Notes under the pieces: model-generated
Database searches by the model: none
What the model saw: the letters and a program-made list of their open reading frames with translations, nothing else
What the model was told of the DNA's origin: nothing
Position numbers and translations under genes: made by a program
NCBI RefSeq assembly: GCF_016808335.1
Contig: NC_053137.1
Coordinates: 1,488,001-1,552,000, forward strand
Length of the DNA stretch: 64,000 bases
Direction of reading: 5' to 3'
Source: Panicum virgatum
Lineage: Eukaryota; Streptophyta; Magnoliopsida; Poales; Poaceae
Shown here: in pieces, positions 10,581-21,937 of the stretch
How the letters are laid out: the number at the start of each line of letters is the position of its first letter
Numbering within the stretch: position 1 is the first letter of the stretch

Positions 10581-10661
10581 ACCGGTCTGACCGGTGTGTC
10601 GTACCGGTCTGACCGGTGGCTCCTACCAGTCTGACCGGTATTCTGAACCGGTCTGACCGGT
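10581..10661. repeat. Palindromic motif cluster 2 in 5' LTR
   Basis: ACCGGTCTGACCGGT occurs at 10581-10595 and 10603-10617, an ACCAGT variant at 10625-10639, and again at 10647-10661. It lies downstream of the TATA box and so probably within the transcribed part of the LTR. Confidence 0.9.
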
Positions 10662-10897
10662 CCCTGCAGATCAGTACTGCAGTTTTCGAATTCGCTTCCA
10701 ATTTGCTTCGTGGTTTCGTTTGCTCGCTCAAGGCCTTTTGTGTTGGTTTAGCTTTTCCATAGATATTCCAAACTTTGGCCAGAACGCTTGAGGGCTTGTG
10801 TGATTTTTCGGGATATAGGCAGACGGTTCAAATTTCGAAGAAATTTTGATCGGCTCCCATTCACCCCCCCTCTGTTCGCCGGCTTCGGTCCCACAAT

Positions 10898-10909
10898 TGG
10901 TATCAGAGC
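10898..10909 (+). other. Primer binding site (initiator tRNA-Met)
   Basis: TGGTATCAGAGC lies two bases after the LTR end and is the standard plant primer site complementary to the 3' end of initiator methionine tRNA. Confidence 0.95.
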
Positions 10910-10959
10910 TTGGTTGAGGTTTTCAGTACCTTAACCGGTTCGAAAACCACTCGGCGACC

Positions 10960-13753
10960 ATGGCGAGTCTTGGTAAGATCCCGGTGTTTTCCGGCGAGGA
11001 CTATGCCTACTGGAAGGTTCGCATGAGAACCTTCCTGCAGAGCATGGGATCCGATGTCTGGGAGATTACCACGAACCAGCTCTACGAGGTGCTGGCTGTT
11101 CGGACCACTCCTCTTCAGGTGACCCAGCACGAGGCTAACGCCAAGGCTGTCAATGCCTTGTTCGCTGGCGTTTCTCGTGCGGAGTTCTCACGCGTCCAAG
11201 GTTTTCAGGAAGCCCACAAGATTTGGACGTGCCTTGAGAACTACCACAAGGGTACACCTCAGGTGAAGGCCAGACTGTTCGAGACTCACCGGCGTGAGTA
11301 CGAAAACTTCACACAGGAGCCGGGTGAGAGCATTGACCTGATGTTCAGTTGTTTTCAGTCGATTGTGAACAAGGTCAATGCGAACAGATCTGCTGGTGCC
11401 CTTGAGTACACAGAGCACGAGAAGGCCCTCAAGTTGCTTTACGCACTTGATCGCTCTGTGTGGGATCTCAAGGTGAACACCATCATTGAGTCTGCTGGCT
11501 ATGAGACTCTGACGGTGAACGAGCTTTTCAGCAAGCTCAAGGCCACGGAGGTGGATAACCAGACACGAGCCAAGCTCAACGGTGCCCCTCCTTCCAAGAG
11601 CGTCGCTCTTGTGACTGGCCCAGGTGGATCGAGCTCTAACGCTAACTCTGCTCTTGGCTTTTCTCTTGCCTCTTTGCCTTCTCTTTCAGATGAGCAGCTG
11701 GAGACGCTGGGCGACGACGACTTGTGCCTTCTGATCAGCAAGTTCCAGCGCGTCTACCACAACAGGCAGAGGAAGAAGAACCCCGGGTGCTACAACTGCG
11801 GCGATCTGAACCACTTCGTCGCCGATTGCCCCAAGAAGTCCGGCGGTGGCTAGAACAACTCTTTCGACTACTACCGCCACCGCCACCGCGACGAGGGAGG
11901 CTCCAACAAGGAGCGTCGGTGCCACAAGCACCGCAGTTGTGACCGGGGAGGACGCCTCGACAAGGAGTCGCTCAAGAAGCGCTTCCAGTACAAGGCCAAG
12001 AAGCGGGAGAAGGCCTTCCTGGCGCAGTTCAGCGACCTCGACAAGAGCTCCGACACCGACCGCTCTTCTTCACCGACCTCCGACGACGACGACAAGAAGA
12101 AGAAGAAGAAGCAGGACAAGGAAGCCACCGGTTTCATCGGCCTTTGCTTGGCGGCCGGTCGACGCAAGAGCTTCTGCACCATGGCAGGCGAAGCCGATGG
12201 TGCTCGTGCGTCTTCGGGTGGACATGCTACACCGACGCACTCCAGCTCTTCTCCTGGATCCGAGAGCGATTCAGAGGTAAACTCCACGATTGACCTGCTT
12301 GATATAGAGGTTAGGGAGTTGTACGCCGCTCTCGACAACCAGAAGAGGCTGCTTAAGGAAGCAGCTAGAGAGCGTAGAAAGCTTAGGGCTAAGCTGGCTT
12401 GTGCTAGGGAGAAATCTAGTGAGGATGAGTGCGCTGGCTGCATATCTCACATGAATGATCTTGTTGCTCTCCGTGCCAAGCATGATGAGAACGTCGCGAA
12501 CTTAGATGTTGCTAAGACTTCGCTTTCTGACGTATCTCACGAGCTAGCCAAGGCCAAGCATGAGCTTGAACTTGTCAAGGACGCTCCCATTGTTAGTGAT
12601 GTGCTTGAATACGATGAGTGTCCTATTTTTAAGTCCGGTCTAGCTTCTTTGCAGTCCAAGTTTGCTACTGTTGTTTGTGAACTAGAGGAGCTTAGATCTA
12701 GGCCTGCTTTGCTTGGCGCTTGTAAGCTTTGTCCCACGCTTAGGTTGGAGCTAGAAGAGAAGAACGCTTTGATCAAGTCTTTTGGAAAGACTAAGGTCAT
12801 AGAGTCTAGCCCACCTATTGACTGCTCTGTTTGCCCTGGTTTGATCTCTGATTTGGATAATCTTGCGGTAGAGAAAGCCAACCTGGAGAATGAGAATACC
12901 TATCTTAGGGCGATTCTTAGTTGGGTTTCTGCTAGTGAGCCGCAGTTGGGCATGATGATCAAGCAGTTCAAGCGTGGTGATGGGTTTGGGGTCGGTTACA
13001 CATACACGAAGTCAGACTTTGACAGGTTGTATGGTAAGATCGGCAAGGCTGCTGGAAACACTGCTAGCACGAGCACACAGCCTTCGCTTGTTGACCCCGT
13101 GGATGGTGTGCTTATTAGAACCACCGAAAGCACCTCCGCAGAAGCAGGTTTGGGTTCCAAAGACCAATGAGCTGAGGAACTCCCTCGACACGCTCCTTGC
13201 TGCCACAGCCCAGGTTGCCCAGAAGAAGTGGGCTGCTCGTCCCCATCCGCAGGCTAGGCCTCCACCTCCCAAGCGTGAGGTGAGGTACCATTGCGAGTTC
13301 TGTGACAGGGAAGGTCACCTGGAGGAGTTTTGCTTCAGGAGGAAGCGGGCTGTGAGGAGAGAGCAGGAGAGACGGAACGCGGACATGTACTCTGCTCGGG
13401 TGCATAGTCCTTCTCAGCATTGTGATAGGCGAGATGCTAGGGCGCGTCGTGTAGGTGGAGGTCAGGGAGACGGTGGTGGTTACCGTGCTCCAGCGGGTGG
13501 TCGCTTTGCCGGTCGTGCTCCTGGTCGCTTTCAGTACGGCTATGGACCACTAGACCGAGGCTTTGGAGGAGGTTTTGAGACTCCACGCTTTCCTCGCGGT
13601 GGTGTTCGTCAGTCACGCGGTAGACGGGACGGGGGATACGATTTGTCTGGTTTTGCTAACCCTTCTGTAGAGCAAATGGCTCGACACTGGTTTGCTTCTC
13701 ACTTTGCTAACCCCAGTGTTGAGACATTTGCTCACACTTTGTCTCACTTCTGA
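10960..13753 (+). pseudogene. gag: copia gag (capsid/nucleocapsid), interrupted
   Basis: The ATG at 10960 is in good context (CGACCATGGCG). Residues 1 to about 230 form the copia gag core (YWKVRMRTFL near the start). A CCHC knuckle CYNCGDLNHFVADC sits just before a TAG at 11851-11853. The same frame continues past that stop to TGA at 13168-13170 with an acidic/lysine-rich and coiled-coil region. A frameshift at about 13080-13130 then moves to the frame of 12974-13753, which holds a second knuckle CEFCDREGHLEEFC (13292-13333) and a Gly/Arg-rich tail. The long gag with a second distal knuckle suits Sireviruses. At least one nonsense change and one frameshift inactivate it. Confidence 0.88.
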
Positions 13754-16700
13754 TGTGCAGGTCGGAGGCTTGGAGAACAGGTGGATCATGGACTCCGGTT
13801 GTTCACGCCACATGACCGGGAATGACAAATGGTTCTCCAGCCTCACCCCGATGCGCTCAAAGGAGTACATTGTATTCGGGGATAATGGAAGAGGAAAGGT
13901 ACGTGGACTTGGCGCTGTTCGTGTTTCTGATCGCTTTACCCTGAGAGAAGTTGCTTTGGTTTCGAATCTTGGCTTCAATTTGCTTTCTGTTTCGCAACTT
14001 CTTGATGAGGGGTTTGAGGTTCGCTTTAAGGAGGGCTGTTCTCATGTTTTGGATTCCAGGGGAGATTTGGTTTGCCGGATTACACCTCGCGATCGAGTTT
14101 TCTTGGTTGACTTCTCTGGAACTCCTTTTGGCCCTTCTCATTGCTTGATGGCTGGTCCTTCTTCTGATTTGTGGAAGTGGCATAGGAGACTAGGACATTT
14201 GAGCTTCGATTTGTTGTCGAGACTGAGCTCACTTGGCTTGATCCGAGGATTGCCCAAATTGAAGTTTGAGAAGAACCTTGTTTGCCATCCGTGTCGCCAC
14301 GGGAAAATGATTGCCGCTTCTCATCCGCCTGTTAATCAGGTGATGACCGCTCACCTTGGAGAATTGTTACACATGGACACAGTAGGTCCTTCTCGGGTGA
14401 TGTCTGTTGGTGGGAAGTGGTACGTTCTTGTGATTGTGGATGACTTTTCTCGCTATTCTTGGGTCTTTTTCATGAGAACCAAGGATGAGGCTTTCGAATT
14501 TGTTCGAGACTTGATCTTGAGGTTGAAAAACGAGCTACCCCAGGCCATGCGAGCGATTCGCAGTGATAATGGCACATAATTCAAAAACGCTCGTTTTGAC
14601 GCCTTTTGCAGTGATCAAGGCCTTGAACATTAGTATTCTTCTCCCTACACTCCACAGCAGAATGGAGTTGTAGAGCGGAAGAATCGGACGCTGGTTGAGA
14701 TGGCGAGGACGATGCTCGATGAGCATAGGACTCCTCACAAATACTGGGCTGAGGCGGTTAACACCGCTTGTTACGTGTCCAACCGCATTTTCTTGCGTGC
14801 TTTCATGCACAGGACTTCTTATGAGTTGCGGTTTGGACGCCAGCCCTGTGTTGACCATCTCAGAGTTTTCGGTTGCCGGTGCATTGTGCTGAAAGATGGA
14901 AATCTTGATAAATTTGAGTCTCGCTCGTCTGACAGTATTTTTCTCGGCTATGCTTCTCACTCTAGAGCGTACCGTGTGCTGATTATTGATACTAACATCG
15001 TCAGAGAGACTTGTGAAGTCACTTTCGACGAGACTGCACCGTGCAATTCTTCTGTCTTTGAAGTTGCAGGAGATGATGAGCTCGGCACCTCCATCTTTGA
15101 AGATGAGGAGGAAGAAGCTGCAAATGGCGAGGCTGAGGCTACCACGCGTGCTGTGGACCCAGCTATCTCTGCTACGAGCTCGGACGATGACGACGGCCCC
15201 GACCCGACTACGTCTACTTCCCGGGGGGCTGTTCGAGGAGGTGACTCAGGCTACACCAGCTGCACCTGAGGAGGCACCAGCTTTGGTTGAGGGGGAGGCG
15301 ACTTCGACACAGGAAGCACCGTGACATATTCAGCGTCGCCATCCACCTCAACAGATGCTAGGTGATCTCAACGAGCGAGTCACTAGGTCCAAGGTAACAA
15401 GTATTGCTGGCTTTGCTCATTCAGTGTTTGTTGCCTCTTTTGAGCCCAAAGATATTGGACACGCTCTTTCTGATTCTAATTGGGTCAATGCCATGCATGA
15501 GGAACTTGAAAATTTTGAAAGAAACCAAGTTTGGGTCTTAGTCGAGCCTCCACCTGCTTGTAATCCCATCGGAACGAAGTGGGTTTTCAAAAACAAGCAG
15601 GGTGAGGATGGTTTGGTTGTTCGAAACAAGGCTCGTCTTGTTGCCCAGGGGTTTTGCCAAAAGAGGGTATTGATTTTGAGGAAACCTTTGCTCCTGTTGC
15701 TCGTTTGGAGGCTATTTGAATCTTTCTTGCATTTGCTACTTCCAAGGGTTTTAAGGTTTTCCAAATAGATGTTAAATCTGCCTTCTTGAATGGTTTTATC
15801 GAAGAAGAGGTTTATGTAAAGCAACCCCCTGGTTTCGAAAATCCCAAGTTTCCAAACTGTGTTTATAAACTTCAGAAAGCTCTTTACGGTTTGAAACAGG
15901 CACCTAGAGCTTGGTATGATAGATTGAAAACCTTTTTGCTAGCTCAGGGCTTTAAAATGGGATGTGTTGATAAAACTTTGTTCCTCATGCGATCTGGCAC
16001 TCATTTCCTTTTGGTTCAGATATACGTGGATGATATTATCTTTGGTGGCTCTTCTCACGCTCTTATCTCTAAGTTTTCTGAGCAGATGTCCAGGGAGTTC
16101 GAGATGAGCATGATGGGTGAGCTGCAGTTCTTCCTCGGGCTGTAGATCAAGCAAACTCCTCAGGGCACTTTTGTCCATCAAGCCAAGTACACTAGAGACT
16201 TGCTGCGGAAGTTCGACATGAGCGACTTGTCTCCTCAGCCGACTCCGATCAGCACATCGACGGCGCTTGATGAGGACTTGGACGGCGAGGCGGTGGACCA
16301 GAAGGAGTACAGGAGCATGATCGGCTCTCTCCTGTACCTGACGGCGACGCGACCGGACATCCAGTTCGGCGTCTGCCTCTGCGCGCAGTATCAGGCTTCG
16401 CCGCGCACCTCCCACAGGCTGGTTGTGAAACGCATCTTCAGGTATCTGAAATTCACCCCTGAATTTGGTCTTTGGTATTCTGCGGATTCTTCTCTGGTTT
16501 TGGTGGGCTTTTCTGATGCCGATTTCGGTGGGTGTCGGTTGGATCGCAAGTCGACATCCGGCACTTGTCAATTTCTCGGTACATCTTTGGTGTCTTGGTC
16601 CTCTCGCAAGCGGGCTTGCGTAGCGCTTTCTTCCACAGAAGCTGAGTATGTTGCCGCTGCTAGCTGCTGCTCCCAGATACTTTGGATGAAACAAACCTTG

Positions 16701-16967
16701 CAGGATTATGGTTTGGGTTTTAGTAGGGTTCCCATCTTTGTAGACAACATGTCAGCTATTAGCATTGCAAAGAACCCTGTCCTACACTAAAGAACCAAGC
16801 ACATAGACATCCAATTCCATTTCCTGCGAGACAACCATGAGAGAGGACACATAGACCTGATTCATGTCCCTTCAGAGAGGCAAACCGCAGATATCCTCAC
16901 CAAACCGCTAGAGCAGGACACTTTTGCTCGCTTGCGAGGGGAGCTTGGGGTTTGTTACCCCTTTTGA
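13740..16967 (+). pseudogene. pol: copia pol (protease, integrase, RT, RNase H), interrupted
   Basis: Protease DSGCSRHMTG starts at 13791. The integrase zinc finger HRRLGH with CHPC precedes an rve core with D (HMDTVGP), D (RSDNG) and E (NGVVERKNRT). The RT begins NWVNAMHEELENF, and its YVDD is at 16023-16034. RNase H has DADFGG, STEAEY and VDNMSAI, ending at TGA 16965-16967. In-frame stops: TAA 14577-14579, TAG 14631-14633, TGA 15322-15324, TAG 16143-16145 and TAA 16788-16790. There are frameshifts near 15225 and 15660. TAG at 16143 and TGA at 15322 look like C-to-T changes of CAG and CGA. The order integrase before RT identifies copia. Confidence 0.93.
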
Positions 16968-18386
16968 TCGCTGACTTTTGTTTTGGTTAGCTTGATAGGT
17001 CTTTGTTTTGCTTCTCTTGGTTTTCTAGGTTTGGTAGTTGCATTGTGCATATGCATTGTACATGGTTGCATTTTGCATTGTCTCACTTGCACTAGCATTC
17101 TTGTATACATTGCTATGATCTTTTAGTGCCTGCTAGTGTGAGTTGATAAACTTGATCATGTATAGCTTGCTCCATTGTGTATATGACATCATCTGAGTTA
17201 AGCTATTTTGCTTTGAAAATCTGAAAACATGATCACCCTGTTTTGGCTACTAGCATGTTAGGGCGTGTTGATATGCTTTGCTATCTTATTCATGCTAGTA
17301 TAGCCTTTCGTTCAGCAATTCATACTAGAAATGATCTAAATCTGATAAAATTGCTTGAACTGTTCTTGAAATGGATTGAAAAGATCCAGGTGGGATTGCT
17401 TGTCGCACTGATCGAGCATTTGGGACGGCTCACTTTGCACTTGTGAGAACCCGGGCAAGGCTGTGCATGACTGAAACGAGTGCTTTAAGCTTCTGATTGT
17501 CTTTTGGCATAGGCTTGGCCTCGTTGCTAAGTAAAGCATGACAAGCTTTCAACCCCTGGCATTAAGAATTGATTAAGATAAATTTGGTTGAAAAATGAAT
17601 GTGTGCAATATGCTTCTGGCTGGTTTGGCTCACCTGTATGAGTTTGAGTAGCACTGTTTTCCATTTCATACTTGTTAGTGCTAGATCATGGGTGATGCTT
17701 TTATTTCTCCTAAACTGAACTTGCCTAGCTCTAGACTGATTTGATATACCCTGTTGAGCTAGATACCGGTCTAGTTTATGGATGCACACATGCTTGAGAC
17801 TAGATGTTGCTCATATCGTTGTATCCCTGAATGCTTTCACTTACACCTCCTGCATTACATTCATTGCATAGCATCTGATCAGGGGGAGTCTCAGCTTCAG
17901 GGGGAGCTCTAGGTCTTTGTAGCCTTGATGTGTGCATGTGCCAACAAGGGGGAGAATTCTGAGAGAAGTGATCGAACAAGGGGGAGACTTGTTTGATTTT
18001 TTTGAAAATCTTGTTGTGTATAGGGCTTTGAGAGTGCATCATTTTGGGAGAGTTGCACTTGTGAGAGGGAAAAGCTTCGCTTGGGGGAGTTTCTGCTTTG
18101 CTCTTGGCTCCTGGCTTTCCTCGTTTTCCCTCTGCTTCCTGCATGACTGCGTCGAGCGTTACCTCTGTCTTTGAGGAGTCATGTTTTGGCTTTTGATTGA
18201 TTGCGTCGAGCTTTCGCCCTTGTCTTAGGGGATCGATCTTTGCTTGAGTAAGTGACTGTTCTTGCCTTTCTGAGCTTTTCATCACTTGCTTGAGTTCTTC
18301 TCTTTCGTGCTTCTTTGTTCTTCTTTAGTTTTACTTCTCTTGGTTCGTTTGTGGTGTGTTGACAATGCACTCATCAAGGGGGAGAT
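16968..18386 (+). other. 3' noncoding tract with repeated polypurine motifs
   Basis: No coding sequence is present. A-GGGGGAG motifs occur near 17880, 17898, 17946, 17978, 18082 and finally AAGGGGGAGAT at 18376-18386, directly abutting the 3' LTR. The last is the presumptive polypurine tract; the others are extra copies, as known for Sireviruses. Confidence 0.85.
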
Positions 18387-19835
18387 TGAGGAACGAGAGT
18401 ACTCTATCCTGCTTGTGATGAGTGAATTGTCAACCGTGCGGTGTGATCGTGCGCTTGGTCTTTGGATTGCAGGTACACGGGCGTCGAGTGTCGACGGGGA
18501 GCTACCGTGGAGGTGCTGTGGCCGATGGACCGTGCGGTGGACGGCGGTGAAGGGTAGCCGGGACCGGAGCTCGGACCGGGCGGCAGCTATGGCGTCCACT
18601 CCTGGATCGAGGGCGCAAGCGGCGATGGAAGGCGGGTTTCTTGGTCCCGCGCGTGAGGTTTTGGCGGTTTTCTCAAAACCGGCCACTTACCCGGGTTTCG
18701 CGGATCCTCCAAAACCGCGAACTGGATCTTCATCAAGACGGCGGCATCGCGGAGAAGACTTCGTTTCGAAGAAAGAACCTCGGCCGTCGGATGAGATCGT
18801 GTACAGGGGTGCTGCAGGCCAACCGGTCTGACCGGTCCCTGGCACCGGTCTGACCGGTCTAACCAACCGGTCTGACCGGTCCAGCGTACCGGTCTGACCG
18901 GTCCCGTGGGTATAAATACCCCTTCACTTGTGTTAGGTCAAGTGCGGCTTTTGTAATTCGTCCGTGAATTGTTCTGTTCTCCAGGCCGCCGCCCCTGTGT
19001 TCCTCTCCCCCTGTTCTTCTCTTTAGATTAGATTTAAACCATGGATTGTTGAGATCTTGTGTTGGATTTGTTTGGGAAAGGAGGCCCTATCCTCCTCGTG
19101 CCCTCTGGGCGATTTGAATCTGATGAGTTCACTCTTGTGTGCTGAGTTCTCGTTCTCCCCCTCCTCTTTCGCGCTTTGGACTTGAATTCTCCTCTTTTGG
19201 TGTGTTTAGTGTTTGGAGGAGACAAGTTCATTGATTCGTGGTTTGCTGGACTCTTTGTGGCGATTCTGATCTCTCTAGCCAAGTGCTAAATCCCCTGGAA
19301 TCGCGAGTGCACTCGAATTGCTGTTCTTGAGTTCTTGAGAAAACCCCAATCCACTTTGATCTTTCCTTGATTTCCCACGATCCGTTAATCTTCTGGGAAA
19401 GATCTCTTGGAGATATGTTCACGGAATAGTTGTGAAGGTATCCTCCAAGTTTCGTTGGATTTGAAGGACGTTTGCTCAAGATTCATCGTTTGGAGGTTGA
19501 TTTTCGAGCTGTCTGGATAGGACCGGTCTGACCGGTGTGTCGTACCGGTTTGACCGGTGGCTCCTACCGGTCTGACCGGTATTCTAAACCGGTCTGACCG
19601 GTCCTTGCAGATCAGTGCTGCAGTTTTCGAATTCGCTTCCAATTTGCTTCGTGGTTTCGCTTGCTCGCTCAAGGCCTTTTGTGTTGGTTTAGCTTTTACA
19701 TAACTATTCCAAACTTTGGCCAGAACGCTTGAGGGCTTGGGTGATTTTTCGGGATATAGGCCGACGGTTCAAATTTCGAAGAAATTTTGATCGGCTCCCA
19801 TTCACCCTCCTCTGGTCGCCGGCTTCGGTCCCACA
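18387..19835 (+). repeat. 3' LTR of the copia element
   Basis: It begins TGAGGAACGAGAG and ends TTCGGTCCCACA, with both palindrome clusters and the TATA box conserved. It lacks the 215-bp block present in the 5' LTR; the junction reads TTTCTTGGT|CCCGCGCG. Otherwise it is very similar to the 5' LTR, with a few dozen differences by eye. Confidence 0.93.
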
Positions 19836-20266
19836 TAAATTGCCAGTGATAAGCATCCTTGACTTTTCCAAGTTCCTCGTCCACTACTGTGTAGATGAAA
19901 TAATTTCAAACAGTATTTCACACCTCCACTTTCTTTCTCTGGCATTGATAGTTACCACACTAACACCTCCATTTTCACATGACTATGACTTGACACGCCG
20001 CACCTCTTCGTCTTTTTTCCACATAATGCATGTTGGCCTAATATATTCAAACCTCTCATCATTGACTTGGGGCTGACTTATTAATGACTATAAACGATAC
20101 CCCGTGGAGAGACCAGAGCCAAACCCCTCACTATTGAAGTCGTCTAACCTGACCATCACGTTCTTCTCTTTAAGTTCTCATCTTCCCTTGCAGTAAGCAC
20201 TAAGCAGGTTTACTCGCTAGAGTACACGGGATAGCTGTCTACCTCCTCCATGCCATTCAATTAAAG
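19836..20266 (+). promoter_or_regulatory. Upstream region and 5'UTR exon 1 of the intact Rx_N gene
   Basis: Blocks here are conserved upstream of copies B and D (CACACCTCCACTTTCTTTC, ACCTCCATTTTCACATGAC, TTTTTTCCACATAATGCATG, AACCCCTCACTAT). The first untranslated exon probably ends at AAAG|GT (20266). I did not find a convincing TATA box in it. The copia element sits at its left edge, about 430 bp upstream of the splice donor, and may influence expression. Confidence 0.5.
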
Positions 20267-20399
20267 GTAGGTTCTTGCAGCTGCTAAGTTAAAACTTGCT
20301 TGTTGTCTTAAGTTCGTATATCTCATCTCTCATAGATTTTTAGTGCGGGAGCCTACAGCACTGGGTACGTCCTTTTTTATATATATATTTTCTGAACAG
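20267..20399 (+). other. 5'UTR intron of the intact Rx_N gene
   Basis: This 133-bp intron runs from AAAG|GTAGGTTCTTGCAG to TTTTCTGAACAG|GGAAGG. The same donor, acceptor and spacing from the ATG occur in copies A and D, which is the main support. TATATATATA inside it (near 20380) belongs to the intron and is not a promoter. Confidence 0.65.
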
Positions 20400-20419
20400 G
20401 GAAGGAATACTGCTTGAAC

Positions 20420-21937
20420 ATGGCAGAGATAGTCAGTTCTGCACTTGTCCAGGAGACAGTTAGCCAAATCCTATCCGGTATTGTTAAAAAATATGAGGAG
20501 AAAGAGGAATCAAATTCGAGCGGAAACTTGGAGAGGCTAGAGATGGCACACATCAAGATGGAATCTGTGCTCCACGTGACCGACAAATGGCAAATCACCG
20601 ATGTGCCACTGCAACGGTGGCGGAGCAAGCTGAAGCGTGCTGCCCAGGAGTGTGGTGATACGTTGCAAAGGTGCAAGCAGCGTGTCATAGAAGAGCAAGA
20701 GATCAGGCAGCGGGTGAGTCAGTTATCATATCCCAAGCGGATTGCTTATGCTACCAAGTCATTGATCTCATCTATTACTCGATCTAGTAATGACGAGTCA
20801 AGAAGTAGTACTACTGATGTTGTTCTAAGATTTGAGAGGTTTGCAGATGGAGCAAATGAATTCCTTAAGTTTGTTGAGTTCAGTGGAACCCCACGCCAGT
20901 ACATGTTCTTCAACCATCTCATCAGCAAACTTCTTAGAGGGAAGTCTCTTAGGTACCAAGCATTCCAAGGAAGCAGATTTTATTTCTTAGGCATACGGCC
21001 CATGAGCTCTCCGGATCGTGGAGTAGAGGCGATGGTAGGCTTTGTTTGCCATGACTTCAGGGAACTTACAAAGGGTTTCAGCCTAGGATTCATGCTACGC
21101 CTCTCTGAAAGTACAGATGTATTTGGTGTTATAATCAAGTGCATGCAGTCAGTCGCACCTCACTTCAAGTTTGCAGCTGAAGGTGTCAAGAGAGAGCTCA
21201 TCCAGTTGCCTACCCAGGATTTTTCATGGGTAACACAATCTCCTTATGGTGAAAGTGCATACTGGGTCAATGTCCACAACACTTTGACTCATTGGCTTCG
21301 TCCAAACCCTCTCTGCTGCAATCAGCATGAGCAGAATTTGAGCGTTTCATCTAGAACCAACAAGACAGCAGCTTCATCGTCGAGACTATTGTCAAGTATA
21401 TTTCCAGAGGAGGTTATTTCAATGTTTTTGGAGTGCCATGTCTCACTATCTGATGATCATAAATACATTCGAAGTTCTGGTGTTGAACACAAAGGAAGTA
21501 GTTCTGTGAATTCAGATATGCCTCCCTTAAAGCTTGGGGTTTTGCTCTTACCACATGACTCCCCAGAGGATATAGAGACTGAAACTGAGAGCTATGCTTT
21601 GGAAGTGATTGGTGAAGAGGTGCAGGAAATGGTTCACAAGAATGCATGCCTACAAGATATCGATGAGAAGTTGCTGCCAAAAGCCATACATTACCACTAT
21701 CAAAACAAAGAGTCAAGGATGTATCAAATGTGTCTGAAGTCTAGACATGGCACTGCGAACCTTTATGTGGAGAAGACAAGAAAGTGTCGAAGTAAAGCCT
21801 CCAGATCACGAATTTGGGATAAAAGGGTAATCCAACAGCGAAATATTTTCAACATAGCAGGATGGAAGGAGGTGACCAAAGACCTACTTAAGCTTTGGGT
21901 TGTGCGTTCATCTGACAAGATGGAAGGCTTGATCTGA
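20420..21937 (+). CDS. Rx_N coiled-coil domain protein without NB-ARC (intact copy C)
   Basis: This intact single-exon frame encodes 505 aa and stops at 21935-21937. The start is ATG at 20420 (GAACATGGCAGAG), because copies A, B and D begin at the same point; the open frame upstream has only a TTG. Residues about 1-110 (VQETVSQILSG, LERLEMAHIKMESVL, LQRWRSKLKRAAQECGDTL) have the pattern of the Rx_N four-helix domain at the N-terminus of grass CNL immune receptors. The rest shows no P-loop, GLPL, MHD motif or leucine-rich repeats, so it is not a receptor itself. It contains a conserved-looking WLRPNPLCC segment, CHVSLS, and a basic C-terminus (TRKCRSKASRSR). It belongs to a local four-copy family. 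The function is unknown; a partner or decoy in CNL signalling is a guess. Confidence 0.85.
   Translation: MAEIVSSALVQETVSQILSGIVKKYEEKEESNSSGNLERLEMAHIKMESVLHVTDKWQITDVPLQRWRSKLKRAAQECGDTLQRCKQRVIEEQEIRQRVSQLSYPKRIAYATKSLISSITRSSNDESRSSTTDVVLRFERFADGANEFLKFVEFSGTPRQYMFFNHLISKLLRGKSLRYQAFQGSRFYFLGIRPMSSPDRGVEAMVGFVCHDFRELTKGFSLGFMLRLSESTDVFGVIIKCMQSVAPHFKFAAEGVKRELIQLPTQDFSWVTQSPYGESAYWVNVHNTLTHWLRPNPLCCNQHEQNLSVSSRTNKTAASSSRLLSSIFPEEVISMFLECHVSLSDDHKYIRSSGVEHKGSSSVNSDMPPLKLGVLLLPHDSPEDIETETESYALEVIGEEVQEMVHKNACLQDIDEKLLPKAIHYHYQNKESRMYQMCLKSRHGTANLYVEKTRKCRSKASRSRIWDKRVIQQRNIFNIAGWKEVTKDLLKLWVVRSSDKMEGLI

Larger units (their letters stand above)
9231..10895 (+). repeat. 5' LTR of the copia element
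   Basis: The LTR begins TGAGGAATGAGAG and ends TTCGGTCCCACA. It is 1665 bp, about 215 bp longer than its partner; the extra block is 9490-9704, a GC-rich stretch between TTTCTTGGT and CCCGCGCGTG. A TATAAATA at 9971-9978 is the likely promoter. Confidence 0.93.
9231..19835 (+). mobile_element. Ty1/copia retrotransposon, Sirevirus-type, complete but inactive
   Basis: The element has two LTRs (9231-10895 and 18387-19835), a tRNA-Met primer site, gag with two CCHC knuckles, pol in the copia order protease-integrase-RT-RNase H, a long 3' noncoding tract with repeated polypurine motifs, and palindrome-rich LTRs. The last two features are typical of the Sirevirus lineage. It is flanked by GAAAT (9226-9230) and TAAAT (19836-19840), a probable 5-bp target duplication with one change. 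The empty-site relative near 7915-7925 confirms both edges. Several stops and frameshifts make it non-autonomous now. Confidence 0.95.

Noticed and set aside
20375..20390. TATATATATA as promoter of the intact Rx_N gene
   Set aside because: It lies within the predicted 5'UTR intron, 20 bases before the acceptor, and is not conserved in copies A or D.
20414..20419. Two extra N-terminal residues on the intact Rx_N protein
   Set aside because: The upstream codon at 20414 is TTG. All four copies align at the ATG at 20420.
20420..21937. Full NB-ARC/LRR immune receptor
   Set aside because: Only the N-terminal coiled-coil domain resembles CNL proteins. No P-loop, GLPL, MHD or LRR pattern is present.
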